Part shown: positions 45,212-52,936 of the stretch, piece after piece | Numbering within the stretch: the first letter of the stretch is position 1 | How the letters are laid out: each line of letters starts with the position of its first letter | Assembly: GCA_030950365.1 (NCBI GenBank) | Contig: JAUZRQ010000009.1 | Coordinates: 62,001-126,000, forward strand | DNA: 64,000 nucleotides | Source: Candidatus Zhuqueibacterota bacterium | GTDB lineage: Bacteria; Zhuqueibacterota; Zhuqueibacteria; Zhuqueibacterales; Geothermadaptataceae | Reading direction: 5' to 3' | The notes under the pieces: generated by a model | Told to the model about the DNA's origin: nothing | The model's input: the letters and a program-made list of their open reading frames with translations, nothing else | Databases searched by the model: none | Position numbers and translations under genes: made by a program

Positions 45212-47380
45212 ATGCAGAACAAACGGTTGCGCTGGACTGCGACAGTCGCGATGCTCCTGTGCGGCGCGCTGGCCTTACCGGCGCAGGATGCATCCATCAT
45301 GGGATTTTCGCCGAGTTCCGCTAAAAAGCAGCTCGAACTGGAGAAAAAAATCATCGGCATGCCGTCCGGTGAGCGCATGCGGGAATACCATCGCGCGTTG
45401 ACCGCGGAGCCCCACCATGCCGGAACTGAAGCCAATGTCAAAACCGCCGAATACATTGCGCAAAAGCTGCGCGAATTTGGCGCGGATCGCGTGCAATATT
45501 TCCATTACGAAGCCCTTCTTCCCCGCCCTGTGGAACGCCGCGTGGTATTGCTGGAGCCGGAGCGCTATGAGCTCATCCTGGCCGAGCCGGCCATCGACGC
45601 CGATCCCGATTCCAAAAAAGACGGCGTGCTGCCGCCGTTCAACGCCTATGCCGCTGACGGCGAGGTCACGGCACAAGTGGTGTATGTGAATTACGGCATT
45701 CCCGACGACTATAAAGTGCTGGATTCGCTGGGCATTTCGGTCGAGGGCAAGATTGTGATTGCGCGCTATGGCCGGAGCTGGCGCGGCATCAAACCGCGAC
45801 TGGCCGCCGAACGCGGCGCGCTGGCCTGCATTTTGTATTCGGATCCGGCCGATGACGGCTACCGTAAGGGCGATGTGGTGCCCGAGGGTAAGTGGCGGCC
45901 CTGGCGCGGCGTGCAGCGCGGCTCGGTCATGGACATGCCCACCTACCCCGGCGATCCGCAAACCCCGGGATATGCGTCGAAAAAAGGCGCCAGACGCATC
46001 CCGCTGGATCAGGTGAAAACTCTGCAAAAAATTCCGGTGCTGCCTATTTCCTACGAAGATGCCCTGCCCATTTTGCGCAACCTGCGCGGCAAGGCCGTGC
46101 CCGAATCCTGGCAGGGCGGCCTGCCCATCACCTACCATTTCGGTCCCGGACCGGCGAAAGTCAGCCTGAAGCTCAAGCACGACTGGTCGGTGCGGCCGAT
46201 CGTCAATGTCATTGGCTATATTCGCGGCAGCCAATTTCCGGACGAGATCATTCTGGTGGGCGGCCATCGCGATGCTTGGACCTTTGGCGGCCGCGATCCG
46301 ATCAGCGGCGCGGTGTCGCTGCTGGAAACGGCGCGCGCCATCGGCGAGCTCGTGAAACAGGGCCACCGGCCGAAGCGCACCATCGCGTTTGCGAGCTGGG
46401 ACGCCGAAGAATACGGCCTCATCGGCTCGGTGGAATACGGCGAGGAATACGCACGGCAGTTGCGCAAGCAGATCGTGGTGTATCTGAACCGAGAAAGCTA
46501 CACCGCCGGCGATTTCGGCGCGGGCGGCTCGCATGCGCTGCAGCCGTTTATCAACGAAATCACAAAAGCCATTTACATGCCCGGCGACTCAGTGACGATT
46601 TTCGAGGCGTGGCAAAAGAAAGCGGGCAAGAAAAAGACGAACCTGCTGGAATGGCAAGGGCAGCGCATGGTGCGCATCAGCGCGCTGGGCTCGGGCAGCG
46701 ATTACACCGTGTTCCTGGATCATCTCGGCATTCCCAGCATCAATCTCGGCTTTTCCTCTGGCAACGGCATTTACCATTCCCGCTACGACAGCCACTGGTT
46801 CTTCACCACTTTTGGCGATCCCGGTTTCCGCTATGGCGAAAAGCTGGCGGAACTGGTGGCGATATTCCTGCTGCGCATGGCCAATGCCGATATTCTGCCG
46901 TTCGATTACGCGGCGACTTCCGAGACCATCGACCGCTATTTGGATGAACTGGACAAAGAACTCGAAAAGAAAAATTGGCAAAATAACATCGATTTCGCGC
47001 CGCTTCGCAAGCGAAACCACAGCCTATTCTATGCGGCAAGGGTTTTGAACGACGAGATTCAGCGCATTTTAATCAGTGAGCAGACGCAGCAGAAAAAGCA
47101 TCGGAAGAAATTGCAGCGACTCAACCAGTTGCTGTACCGTACCGAACAGCAGTTTTTGCATGAGGCTGGACTTCCCGGACGGCCGTGGTTCAAGCATCAG
47201 ATTTATGCGCCCGGCTTTTACACCGGCTATGGCGTGAAAACCCTGCCCGGCATCCGCGAGGCCATTGAAAAAGGCGACACGGAAGAGGCCAAGCACATGG
47301 TGCGGGTGCTGGAAAAGGTGTTGCATCGAGCGCAGCAATCGCTGGTTCAGGCCATCCGGGTGGCAGCGGAGATTCGATAA
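45212..47380 (+). CDS. Secreted M28 peptidase with PA domain (glutamate carboxypeptidase II-like)
   Basis: 722 aa from ATG 45212 (GGGAGGGAGA upstream). Signal peptide TVAMLLCGALALPAQ. A PA domain (~130-290) covers VVYVNYGIPDDYKVLDSLGISVEGKIVIARYG. The M28 catalytic core is clear: LVGGHRDAWTFGGRDPISGAVSLLETARAI (~348, zinc His and Asp), FASWDAEEYGLIGSVEYGEEY (~395, general-base Glu and zinc Glu), and YHSRYDSHWF (~510, zinc His). A transferrin receptor-like dimerisation domain fills the C-terminal ~170 residues. Cleaves small peptides or acyl amino acids outside the cytoplasm. Linkage to the paa genes is only by position, after a repeat-filled gap. Confidence 0.92.
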   Translation: MQNKRLRWTATVAMLLCGALALPAQDASIMGFSPSSAKKQLELEKKIIGMPSGERMREYHRALTAEPHHAGTEANVKTAEYIAQKLREFGADRVQYFHYEALLPRPVERRVVLLEPERYELILAEPAIDADPDSKKDGVLPPFNAYAADGEVTAQVVYVNYGIPDDYKVLDSLGISVEGKIVIARYGRSWRGIKPRLAAERGALACILYSDPADDGYRKGDVVPEGKWRPWRGVQRGSVMDMPTYPGDPQTPGYASKKGARRIPLDQVKTLQKIPVLPISYEDALPILRNLRGKAVPESWQGGLPITYHFGPGPAKVSLKLKHDWSVRPIVNVIGYIRGSQFPDEIILVGGHRDAWTFGGRDPISGAVSLLETARAIGELVKQGHRPKRTIAFASWDAEEYGLIGSVEYGEEYARQLRKQIVVYLNRESYTAGDFGAGGSHALQPFINEITKAIYMPGDSVTIFEAWQKKAGKKKTNLLEWQGQRMVRISALGSGSDYTVFLDHLGIPSINLGFSSGNGIYHSRYDSHWFFTTFGDPGFRYGEKLAELVAIFLLRMANADILPFDYAATSETIDRYLDELDKELEKKNWQNNIDFAPLRKRNHSLFYAARVLNDEIQRILISEQTQQKKHRKKLQRLNQLLYRTEQQFLHEAGLPGRPWFKHQIYAPGFYTGYGVKTLPGIREAIEKGDTEEAKHMVRVLEKVLHRAQQSLVQAIRVAAEIR

Positions 47381-47459
47381 GCAGTTCATTTAAGCACCAA
47401 ACACCCGGCGCCTCGAAGGTGCCTGGCGTTTCTTCACGAAAAACAACACGGAGAGAGCT

Positions 47460-48899
47460 ATGGCAAAGATGTTCGTTGCTGGAGAGTGGATCGATTCGGA
47501 GTCGGGCGACGTCGATGAGATTCGCAATCCGGCCACCGGAGAATTGGTGGATACCGTGCCCCGCGGCACCCGCAAAGATGCGGAGATGGCCATCCAGGCG
47601 GCGGCCGATGCATTTCCGGCCTGGGCCGATGTGCCATTCTCGCAGCGCGGCGAAATCCTGTTCAACGCGGCGCGCCTGATCAAAGACAACGAAAAAGAAC
47701 TGGCCCGCCTGCTGACGCAGGAACAGGGCAAACCGCTGCGCGAGAGCGTGCGCGAAATCCGCCGCTTTGTGCACACCATCGAGCACTATGCGGGACTGGG
47801 CAAAAACGTCCGTGGCGGCTATGTGCCGCTGCTGGACCGCGGCAAATACGGCCGGATCATCAAACTACCGCTGGGTGTGTGCGGCGCTATCGTGCCGTGG
47901 AACTTCCCGGTGGCGCTGATGGGCAACAAGATTGCGCCCGGATTGCTGGCCGGCAACACGTTTGTGGTCAAGCCGGCAGGCACCACCCCCCTCACTGCTT
48001 TGCGCACCATGGAGCTGTTTTATCAGGCCGGATTGCCGCGCGGCGTCATGAACATGATCACCGGGCCCGGCGGCACGGTGGGCCAGGAAATCATCGAAAA
48101 TCCGACGGTGCGCAAAATCGGCTTCACCGGTTCCACGGCCACCGGCAAACGCGTGATGGAACTGGCCGCCAAAGAGCTGAAAAAGGTCACGCTGGAGCTG
48201 GGCGGCAGCGATCCGATGATCGTGTGCGACGACGCCAACATCGACCGCGCGGTCAGCGCCGCCTCGGTGGGCCGGTTTTATAACTGTGGCCAGGCCTGCC
48301 TGGCGGTCAAGCGGCTGTACCTGTTCGAATCCATCGCCGATGAGTTCATCGAAAAGCTGGTAGCCAAGGTGCAAAAATTGAAAGTCGGCAACGGCCTCGA
48401 GGAAGGCGCCATGCTGGGCCCGCTGCACACGGCCTACCAGCGCGAGGAAATCGAAGGCCAGGTGCAGGATGCCCTCGACCGCGGCGCGAAAGTGCTGGTG
48501 GGCGGCAAGCGGCCCGAGGGCGCGGAATATGAGCGCGGCTTCTTCTACTTGCCCACGTTGCTCACTGAAGTGGACGAGGCCTCGCGCGTGATCCGCGAAG
48601 AGGTCTTTGGCCCGGTTCTGCCGATCATCCGGGTGAAGGATTTCGATGAGGCCATCGAAAAGGCCAACGATTCCATTTACGGCCTCGGTTCGTCCATCTG
48701 GACACGCAGTCTGCGCCGGGCGGAAATCGCCGCGGAAAAACTACAGGCCGGTTACACCTGGATCAACTCAGCGCAGATCATCTACGACGAATTGCCGTTC
48801 GGCGGCGTGAAGCAAAGCGGCCTCGGCAAGGAGCACGGTTACGAGGCGTTGGAGCACTATCTCGAAACCAAGGCGGTCGTCGTAGCGGCCGATGTGTGA
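47460..48899 (+). CDS. Aldehyde dehydrogenase, second copy
   Basis: 479 aa, full ALDH domain. GAIVPWNFPVALMGNKIAPGLLAGNTFVVKPAGTTPLTAL, VTLELGGSDPMIVCDDANI (Glu) and NCGQACLAVKRLYLF (Cys, ~279) share the same variants as the enzyme at 37178, including GQACLAVKR, so the two probably arose by duplication. GGAGAGAGCT precedes the ATG. May oxidise a related aldehyde; the substrate is not readable. Confidence 0.9.
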   Translation: MAKMFVAGEWIDSESGDVDEIRNPATGELVDTVPRGTRKDAEMAIQAAADAFPAWADVPFSQRGEILFNAARLIKDNEKELARLLTQEQGKPLRESVREIRRFVHTIEHYAGLGKNVRGGYVPLLDRGKYGRIIKLPLGVCGAIVPWNFPVALMGNKIAPGLLAGNTFVVKPAGTTPLTALRTMELFYQAGLPRGVMNMITGPGGTVGQEIIENPTVRKIGFTGSTATGKRVMELAAKELKKVTLELGGSDPMIVCDDANIDRAVSAASVGRFYNCGQACLAVKRLYLFESIADEFIEKLVAKVQKLKVGNGLEEGAMLGPLHTAYQREEIEGQVQDALDRGAKVLVGGKRPEGAEYERGFFYLPTLLTEVDEASRVIREEVFGPVLPIIRVKDFDEAIEKANDSIYGLGSSIWTRSLRRAEIAAEKLQAGYTWINSAQIIYDELPFGGVKQSGLGKEHGYEALEHYLETKAVVVAADV

Positions 48900-48928
48900 T
48901 GATGAGGCGTACATGTTAAAAAGCACGA

Positions 48929-48974
48929 ACGGCCGGATGGTGATCTGCCACGAATGGCAGACCCATCCGGCCGT
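48929..48974. terminator. Long hairpin between two convergent genes
   Basis: ACGGCCGGATGG (48929-48940) pairs perfectly with CCATCCGGCCGT (48963-48974); inside, CTGCCA (48945-48950) and TGGCAG (48955-48960) continue the stem with CGAA as the loop. It sits between the ALDH stop and the rpe stop. No T-run follows on the plus strand, so it may act as a bidirectional end or RNA-stabilising element. Confidence 0.55.
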
Positions 48975-49030
48975 ATCGTGTCCGGGGGATGGTGTGGGTC
49001 TTTCCGATTATGGAAGGCCATGCAATACTT

Positions 49031-49789
49031 TTAATCAGCGCCCTGGAACACCCGATCTTCGAAATAGTGTTCCAGCTCGGCGGCGGAGTGCCAGCGGCCG
49101 TTGCCATCGGTGAAGCTGTTTTCGTTCTGGCATTGCGCCAGCATATCCTTGACGGTTCTTGCTGGAGCCGGCGTGCCAAAGATACCTGAACCGGAAACCA
49201 GCACATCGGCGCCAGCGCGCGCCACTTCGGCGATGTTATCCAATTGGATTCCGCCATCGACTCCCACCCGAACCTGAGGCAGTCCCCGCTCATCGAGCAT
49301 CTGCCGCAACTTGCGGATTTTATCCATACTGGCCGGAATGAAGGACTGGCTGCCAAAACCGGGGTTCACGGACATGATCAAGACCAGGTCCACTTCCTGC
49401 ACAATTTCCTCAATGCTACTGAGCGGGGTATGCGGATTAAGCGCCACGCCGGCTTTCACGTTGTGACTGCGGATAGCCGTCAGCGTGCGGTGCAAATGCG
49501 TACAGGCTTCCACATGCACGGTCAGTACATCGGCGCCGGCCTGAACGAAATCGTCGATGTACCGATTGGGATCGGCGATCATCAGATGCACATCCAGCGG
49601 CAGGCGAGTACGCCGGCGCAACGCTCGCACGACTACCGGTCCCATGGTGATGTTGGGCACAAAATGGCCATCCATCACGTCAATGTGCAACCAGCCGGCT
49701 CCGGCCTTTTCTAGCCTCCGAACCTCTTCCGCCAGCCTGGTAAAATCGGCAGACAGAATGGATGGCGCAAGAATGAATGATGGTTTCAT
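49031..49789 (-). CDS. rpe: Ribulose-phosphate 3-epimerase
   Basis: 252 aa, about 30 longer than usual at the C-terminus. APSILSADFTRLAEEV, WLHIDVMDGHFVPNITMGP (metal His and Asp), HLMIADPNRYI, TVHVEACTH, LVLIMSVNPGFGSQSFIP and VRVGVDGGIQ with GADVLVSGSGIF are the full set of family motifs. Interconverts ribulose-5-P and xylulose-5-P in the pentose phosphate and Calvin cycles. The next two remnants upstream on the same strand come from RuBisCO and CbbY genes, which fits an ancestral Calvin cycle locus. Confidence 0.95.
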   Translation of the reverse strand: MKPSFILAPSILSADFTRLAEEVRRLEKAGAGWLHIDVMDGHFVPNITMGPVVVRALRRRTRLPLDVHLMIADPNRYIDDFVQAGADVLTVHVEACTHLHRTLTAIRSHNVKAGVALNPHTPLSSIEEIVQEVDLVLIMSVNPGFGSQSFIPASMDKIRKLRQMLDERGLPQVRVGVDGGIQLDNIAEVARAGADVLVSGSGIFGTPAPARTVKDMLAQCQNENSFTDGNGRWHSAAELEHYFEDRVFQGAD

Positions 49790-49837
49790 CTTTCCCTCCC
49801 AAAATTGAACGATCTATGAATGAAATGCCCTCGTTTT

Positions 49838-50029
49838 TTAATTGCGATTGTCTCGCACTTCTCGAATCAGTTCGGCGTACCGCTTTTCAGCCAATTTTTG
49901 GCGCTGAACGCATTTCAGGATTTCGCGGGCGGATAGAATACCCACAAGCCCCTTCCCTTCCATCACCAACAGATGCCGATGTTCATCCATTTCGAGAAGC
50001 TCCAGAACCTGATGGCATGGCGCATCCGA
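49838..50029 (-). pseudogene. CBS-domain fragment
   Basis: A frame with no proper start runs from the TGA at 50030 to a stop at 49838. It reads SDAPCHQVLELLEMDEHRHLL and goes on VMEGKGLVGILSAREILKCV, then an RQKLAEKRYAELIREVRDN tail. The second half of a CBS domain (HRHLxVxExxxLVGILSxREIL) is plain, but the first half and any other CBS unit are missing. An internal ATG at 49990 would give only 50 aa. It lies 35 bases after the RuBisCO fragment, which suggests a second deletion scar. Probably a gene remnant. Confidence 0.6.
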
Positions 50030-50064
50030 TCAGCATACATGATTGCAGCCTCTCGATTTTGCAG

Positions 50065-50991
50065 TTATTTGGCTTCTGCATCAATAGTGACTATATCCAG
50101 GACATCCACCGTCGGGAAATCAAACCGGATGTCTCTCCAGGCTTCCAAGGCCTGACGCAGTTCCGGCGAATATTTGGCTGCCTTCATGAAAATGTTGGTG
50201 TCTTCATTGAGTAAATCGCGATCCTCGTTGCGGGCCTGGATAACAGCTTGCAATGCAACACGATTGGCCATAGCGCCGGCGGCATTGCCCCAGGGATGTC
50301 CCAGGGTACCACCGCCGAATTGCAGAATGGCATCGTCGCCATAAATGTGTACCAGCTCGGACATGTGCCACATGTGGATACCGCCAGACACCACCTGAAA
50401 ATGCCGGGAATCCCCCCATGGATGATCGAAAAAGATGCCGCGGCTCAAATCGCGGGCCACGAAATTCTTGCGCAACAGATCAGCCATGCCCATGGTTGAA
50501 GCGCGATCGCTTTCCAGTTTACCAACCACGGTATCATTATGGCCATGATCTGCGGTGACAAGTCGGCACCACTTTGCCAGGACTGGCCAGTGAATGCCAT
50601 GGTTGGGCTGCCGGTCGATCACTGCATGCATGACCCATTGGGCGTGCAGGAAAACGTCGTTGTCGCGGCACCATTTGGACAGCGAGGTAAAGGCCGTGAG
50701 GCCGTCGGTCAGGTAGTCCACTATGATCACCGGCGCTTCCAATTCCTTGGCGGCTTCGGCGCGGCGGTACATCTCCTCCATGTTACCGGCCGTGACGTTT
50801 AGAAAATGGACCTGGCGTTCACTGGTTTTGGCTTCGGCTTTTTTCACTGCTTCAATCACGAAACGAAAGCGATCGTACCTGAGCATGAACGGCTGCAAAG
50901 TGATGTTTTCATCGTCTTTGGTGAAATCCAGGCCGCCGCGCAAAGCTTCATACACCATGCGTCCGTAAATTCGTGAAATGCTCGGTTGCAC
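50065..50991 (-). pseudogene. cbbL: C-terminal part of a form I-like RuBisCO large subunit
   Basis: 308-codon frame beginning near form I residue ~178. Long identical stretches to form I remain: [11 protein letters not shown] (carbamate Lys201, Asp203, Glu204), [19 protein letters not shown] (Lys334), SGGIHMWH (Ser379) and [25 protein letters not shown]. The N-terminal ~175 residues, including the substrate Lys175/Lys177, are missing. At the H-I-H-R site (spinach 292-295) it reads H-A-Q-W, so His294 and Arg295 are replaced. The only start is a GTG at 50989-50991 without a ribosome site. It lies in a different frame from the CbbY fragment to which its 5' end is joined. No small-subunit gene follows. 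A broken gene, possibly from a RuBisCO-like protein. Confidence 0.85.
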
Positions 50992-51065
50992 GCCGGTAAA
51001 TAGCCATGCCGCTCCGAATCAGCCAGTGTACCATCGACATCGACAATGACCGCTTTCAGGTTCAT
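50968..51065 (-). pseudogene. cbbY: N-terminal fragment of a CbbY-like HAD phosphatase
   Basis: From ATG 51065 with GGGAGA upstream: [20 protein letters not shown] then [12 protein letters not shown]. This is the CbbY-type beginning, with HAD motif I (D9-V-D11-G-T). Homology stops after about 33 codons, and the DNA runs on into the RuBisCO gene in another frame; the CbbY frame itself ends at 50856. CbbY dephosphorylates xylulose-1,5-bisphosphate, a RuBisCO inhibitor, and is normally found next to RuBisCO genes. The fusion looks like a deletion that removed most of cbbY and the first third of cbbL. Confidence 0.8.
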
Positions 51066-51117
51066 CGTTCTCCCGCATTTTTGTGAAGCAGGTTTAAAAA
51101 TGAATGCCGTTCATTAT

Positions 51118-51132
51118 GCGAAAGCCGTGCCA
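51118..51132 (-). promoter_or_regulatory. Sigma-54 (-24/-12) promoter upstream of cbbY/RuBisCO remnant
   Basis: On the minus strand TGGCACGGCTTTCGC reads from 51132 to 51118: GG and GC are at the strict 10-base gap of sigma-54 promoters, and only one base of TTGC differs. The start site would be near 51106, leaving a ~40-base leader before the ATG at 51065 with its GGGAGA ribosome site. Confidence 0.7.
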
Positions 51133-51217
51133 GGAAATTGGTAAAAATTGTATTCCCGGTGTAACATATTGTTATTATTAGTATAAAAATTATTGTGGAA
51201 ATGCGAGTGTTAGATTT

Positions 51218-51235
51218 TGTGCCACTGATGACACA
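51218..51235. promoter_or_regulatory. Enhancer-type palindrome, proximal copy
   Basis: TGTGCC-ACTGAT-GACACA, an inverted repeat with 6-base arms (one mismatch) and 6-base spacer, 86-103 bases upstream of the sigma-54 promoter. The same layout occurs at 51339. Confidence 0.6.
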
Positions 51236-51338
51236 CTTTATGGAAATAACAATTGTTTTCATTTTTTTAAATATTTCAATTTGCGGTAAAACTTATTGAT
51301 TAATCACGATTTAGATAGGGTTGGCAGCAAAATCAGAT

Positions 51339-51356
51339 TGTGTCACAGGAGACACA
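51339..51356. promoter_or_regulatory. Enhancer-type palindrome, distal copy
   Basis: TGTGTC-ACAGGA-GACACA, perfect 6-base arms, 207-224 bases upstream of the sigma-54 promoter. A weaker half-match TGTGTC-GTTAAG-GTTACA follows at 51362-51379. Distance and symmetry suit the upstream sites of a sigma-54 activator, probably the one encoded at 51438. The remaining gap 51066-51437 is AT-rich without a gene. Confidence 0.65.
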
Positions 51357-51437
51357 GCTTGTGTGTCGTTAAGGTTACATAATTGGGGTGAGATTTTTAG
51401 ATGGCGCTTTTATGGTAAGACGTACGCAAAGAGGTCT

Positions 51438-52835
51438 TCAATCTACATCCGCCAGGGCTTTGAATTCGGCCACATTGATGCCGTGTTTCTCCATTAGCCG
51501 GTAAAAAGTGCGCCGGGATACACGCGCGGCTCTGGCTGCGCGGGACACATTGCCATGGCACTGCTGCAGATAGCGCACCAGCGCATCCCGTTCAATCTGG
51601 CTGATCATGCGATGTTTCAAATCGCTCAGACCTTTCAATAACGCCGAGGAATCCAGCCGGGAATTGCCCGAGACGTTTTGCAGGCCCATGGGCAGATGCT
51701 CCACGCGGATCTCATCCATACTGGTCAGCACCAGCGCCCGCTCGATGACATTCTCCAGCTCGCGCAGGTTGCCGGGCCAGTGGTAATTTTTCATGGCCTC
51801 AATCGCTTCGGGCGAGATGCGCTCCACCCGCTTGTTGACTTTGGCCTGCGCCAATTTCAAGAAATGGTACGCCAGCAGTGGAATGTCTTCGAGCCGTTCG
51901 CGCAGCGGTGGCAGATGAATGGTAAAGGTATTCAGCCGGTAGAACAGGTCGGCGCGGAACTCGCCTTTTTCGATGGCCTCTTCCAGTTTCCGGTTAGTAG
52001 CAGCAATGATCCGCACCTTAATTTTTTTAGTGTCATTGTCACCGATGGCGCGGATTTCCCCCGATTGCAAAAACCGCAGCAACTTGGACTGAATTTCCAG
52101 CGGCATGTCGCCGATTTCATCAAGAAACAAAATGCCGTCGTTAGCCAACTCCAGCAGACCAATGCGATCGGACACCGCGCCGGTGAACGCGCCTTTTTTA
52201 TAGCCAAACAGCTCGCTTTCGATGAGCGTCGGGCTGAAGGCCGTGCAATTGACGGTGATCAGTGGGCGATCGCGCCAGGGACTGTTCTTGTGAATCATGC
52301 GCGCCACCCCTTCTTTGCCGGTGCCGCTCTCCCCGCGGATTAGCACTGTGGTGGGCGCGGGCGCAACCCGCCGGATGAGCGAAGCGATTTCCTGCATTTT
52401 CGGCGTTGAGCCGATAATGAACTCCTCTGGCTCATAGCGCGCCATTTCGCGCTGCATGATCTGAAACCGGTCCTCCAGGATTTCTTTTTTCTTGTATTCA
52501 TCCAGGAGCTGCCAGATCATCATCGCGCTCTTGCCACCAATGAGCTCGGTTTGTTCAGCTTTCTCGTGAATGAGCCGCCTTTGCAGCGATTCATCGCCGG
52601 TGACGTTGACAATCAGGTCGAGGTCAAGCTCGCGCAAGAGAGGCTGATATTCACGGGCCACTGGAATGTTCATCTTTTTCGCCAGCGGGATGCCCGGAGC
52701 TCGCAAATTTTTATCCACCACGCCGAGTACTTGAATCGATGGATGGCGCTCGAACACGCGCAAAAGCATCCGGCCGGCACGACCGGCCCCGATCAACAAT
52801 ACTCGTAGATTGAATGTGGGTTGCTCTACGGTCAT
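51438..52835 (-). CDS. Sigma-54-dependent activator with N-terminal Rossmann-type sensor domain
   Basis: 465 aa. Residues ~10-105 form a dinucleotide-binding fold: LRVLLIGAGRAGRMLL (G16-A-G-R-A-G21), VLGVVDKN with the strand-2 Asp, and DLDLIVNVTGD. Residues ~135-375 are the sigma-54 AAA+ domain: Walker A GESGTGKE at 168-175, GAFTGA at 215-220, which contacts sigma-54, and Walker B ILFLDEIGDMP. The C-terminus is a Fis-type HTH (GNVSRAARAARVSRRTFYRLME). Instead of a receiver, PAS or GAF domain, the sensor seems to bind NAD(P) or a related ligand. It lies upstream of the sigma-54 promoter at 51118 and likely acts there, perhaps in response to redox state. Confidence 0.9.
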   Translation of the reverse strand: MTVEQPTFNLRVLLIGAGRAGRMLLRVFERHPSIQVLGVVDKNLRAPGIPLAKKMNIPVAREYQPLLRELDLDLIVNVTGDESLQRRLIHEKAEQTELIGGKSAMMIWQLLDEYKKKEILEDRFQIMQREMARYEPEEFIIGSTPKMQEIASLIRRVAPAPTTVLIRGESGTGKEGVARMIHKNSPWRDRPLITVNCTAFSPTLIESELFGYKKGAFTGAVSDRIGLLELANDGILFLDEIGDMPLEIQSKLLRFLQSGEIRAIGDNDTKKIKVRIIAATNRKLEEAIEKGEFRADLFYRLNTFTIHLPPLRERLEDIPLLAYHFLKLAQAKVNKRVERISPEAIEAMKNYHWPGNLRELENVIERALVLTSMDEIRVEHLPMGLQNVSGNSRLDSSALLKGLSDLKHRMISQIERDALVRYLQQCHGNVSRAARAARVSRRTFYRLMEKHGINVAEFKALADVD

Positions 52836-52874
52836 AATTATGAAAATTGGAGAAAAACCTTTCTGGTTTATTTA

Positions 52875-52913
52875 TAAATAAAAAACGAAGGCCCCTCTGT
52901 AGACGCCTTCGTT
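52875..52913 (-). terminator. Rho-independent terminator of the parvulin-like gene
   Basis: On the minus strand AACGAAGGC (52913-52905) pairs with GCCTTCGTT (52892-52884), followed by an uninterrupted T-run and ATTT-rich sequence. Confidence 0.8.
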
Positions 52914-52936
52914 CCCTGGGTAATTTGAAATGTGGT

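Noticed and set aside
50065-50991. A complete short RuBisCO-like protein
   Set aside because: The GTG start has no ribosome site, the N-terminal domain and Lys175/Lys177 are missing, and the upstream DNA is part of a CbbY gene.
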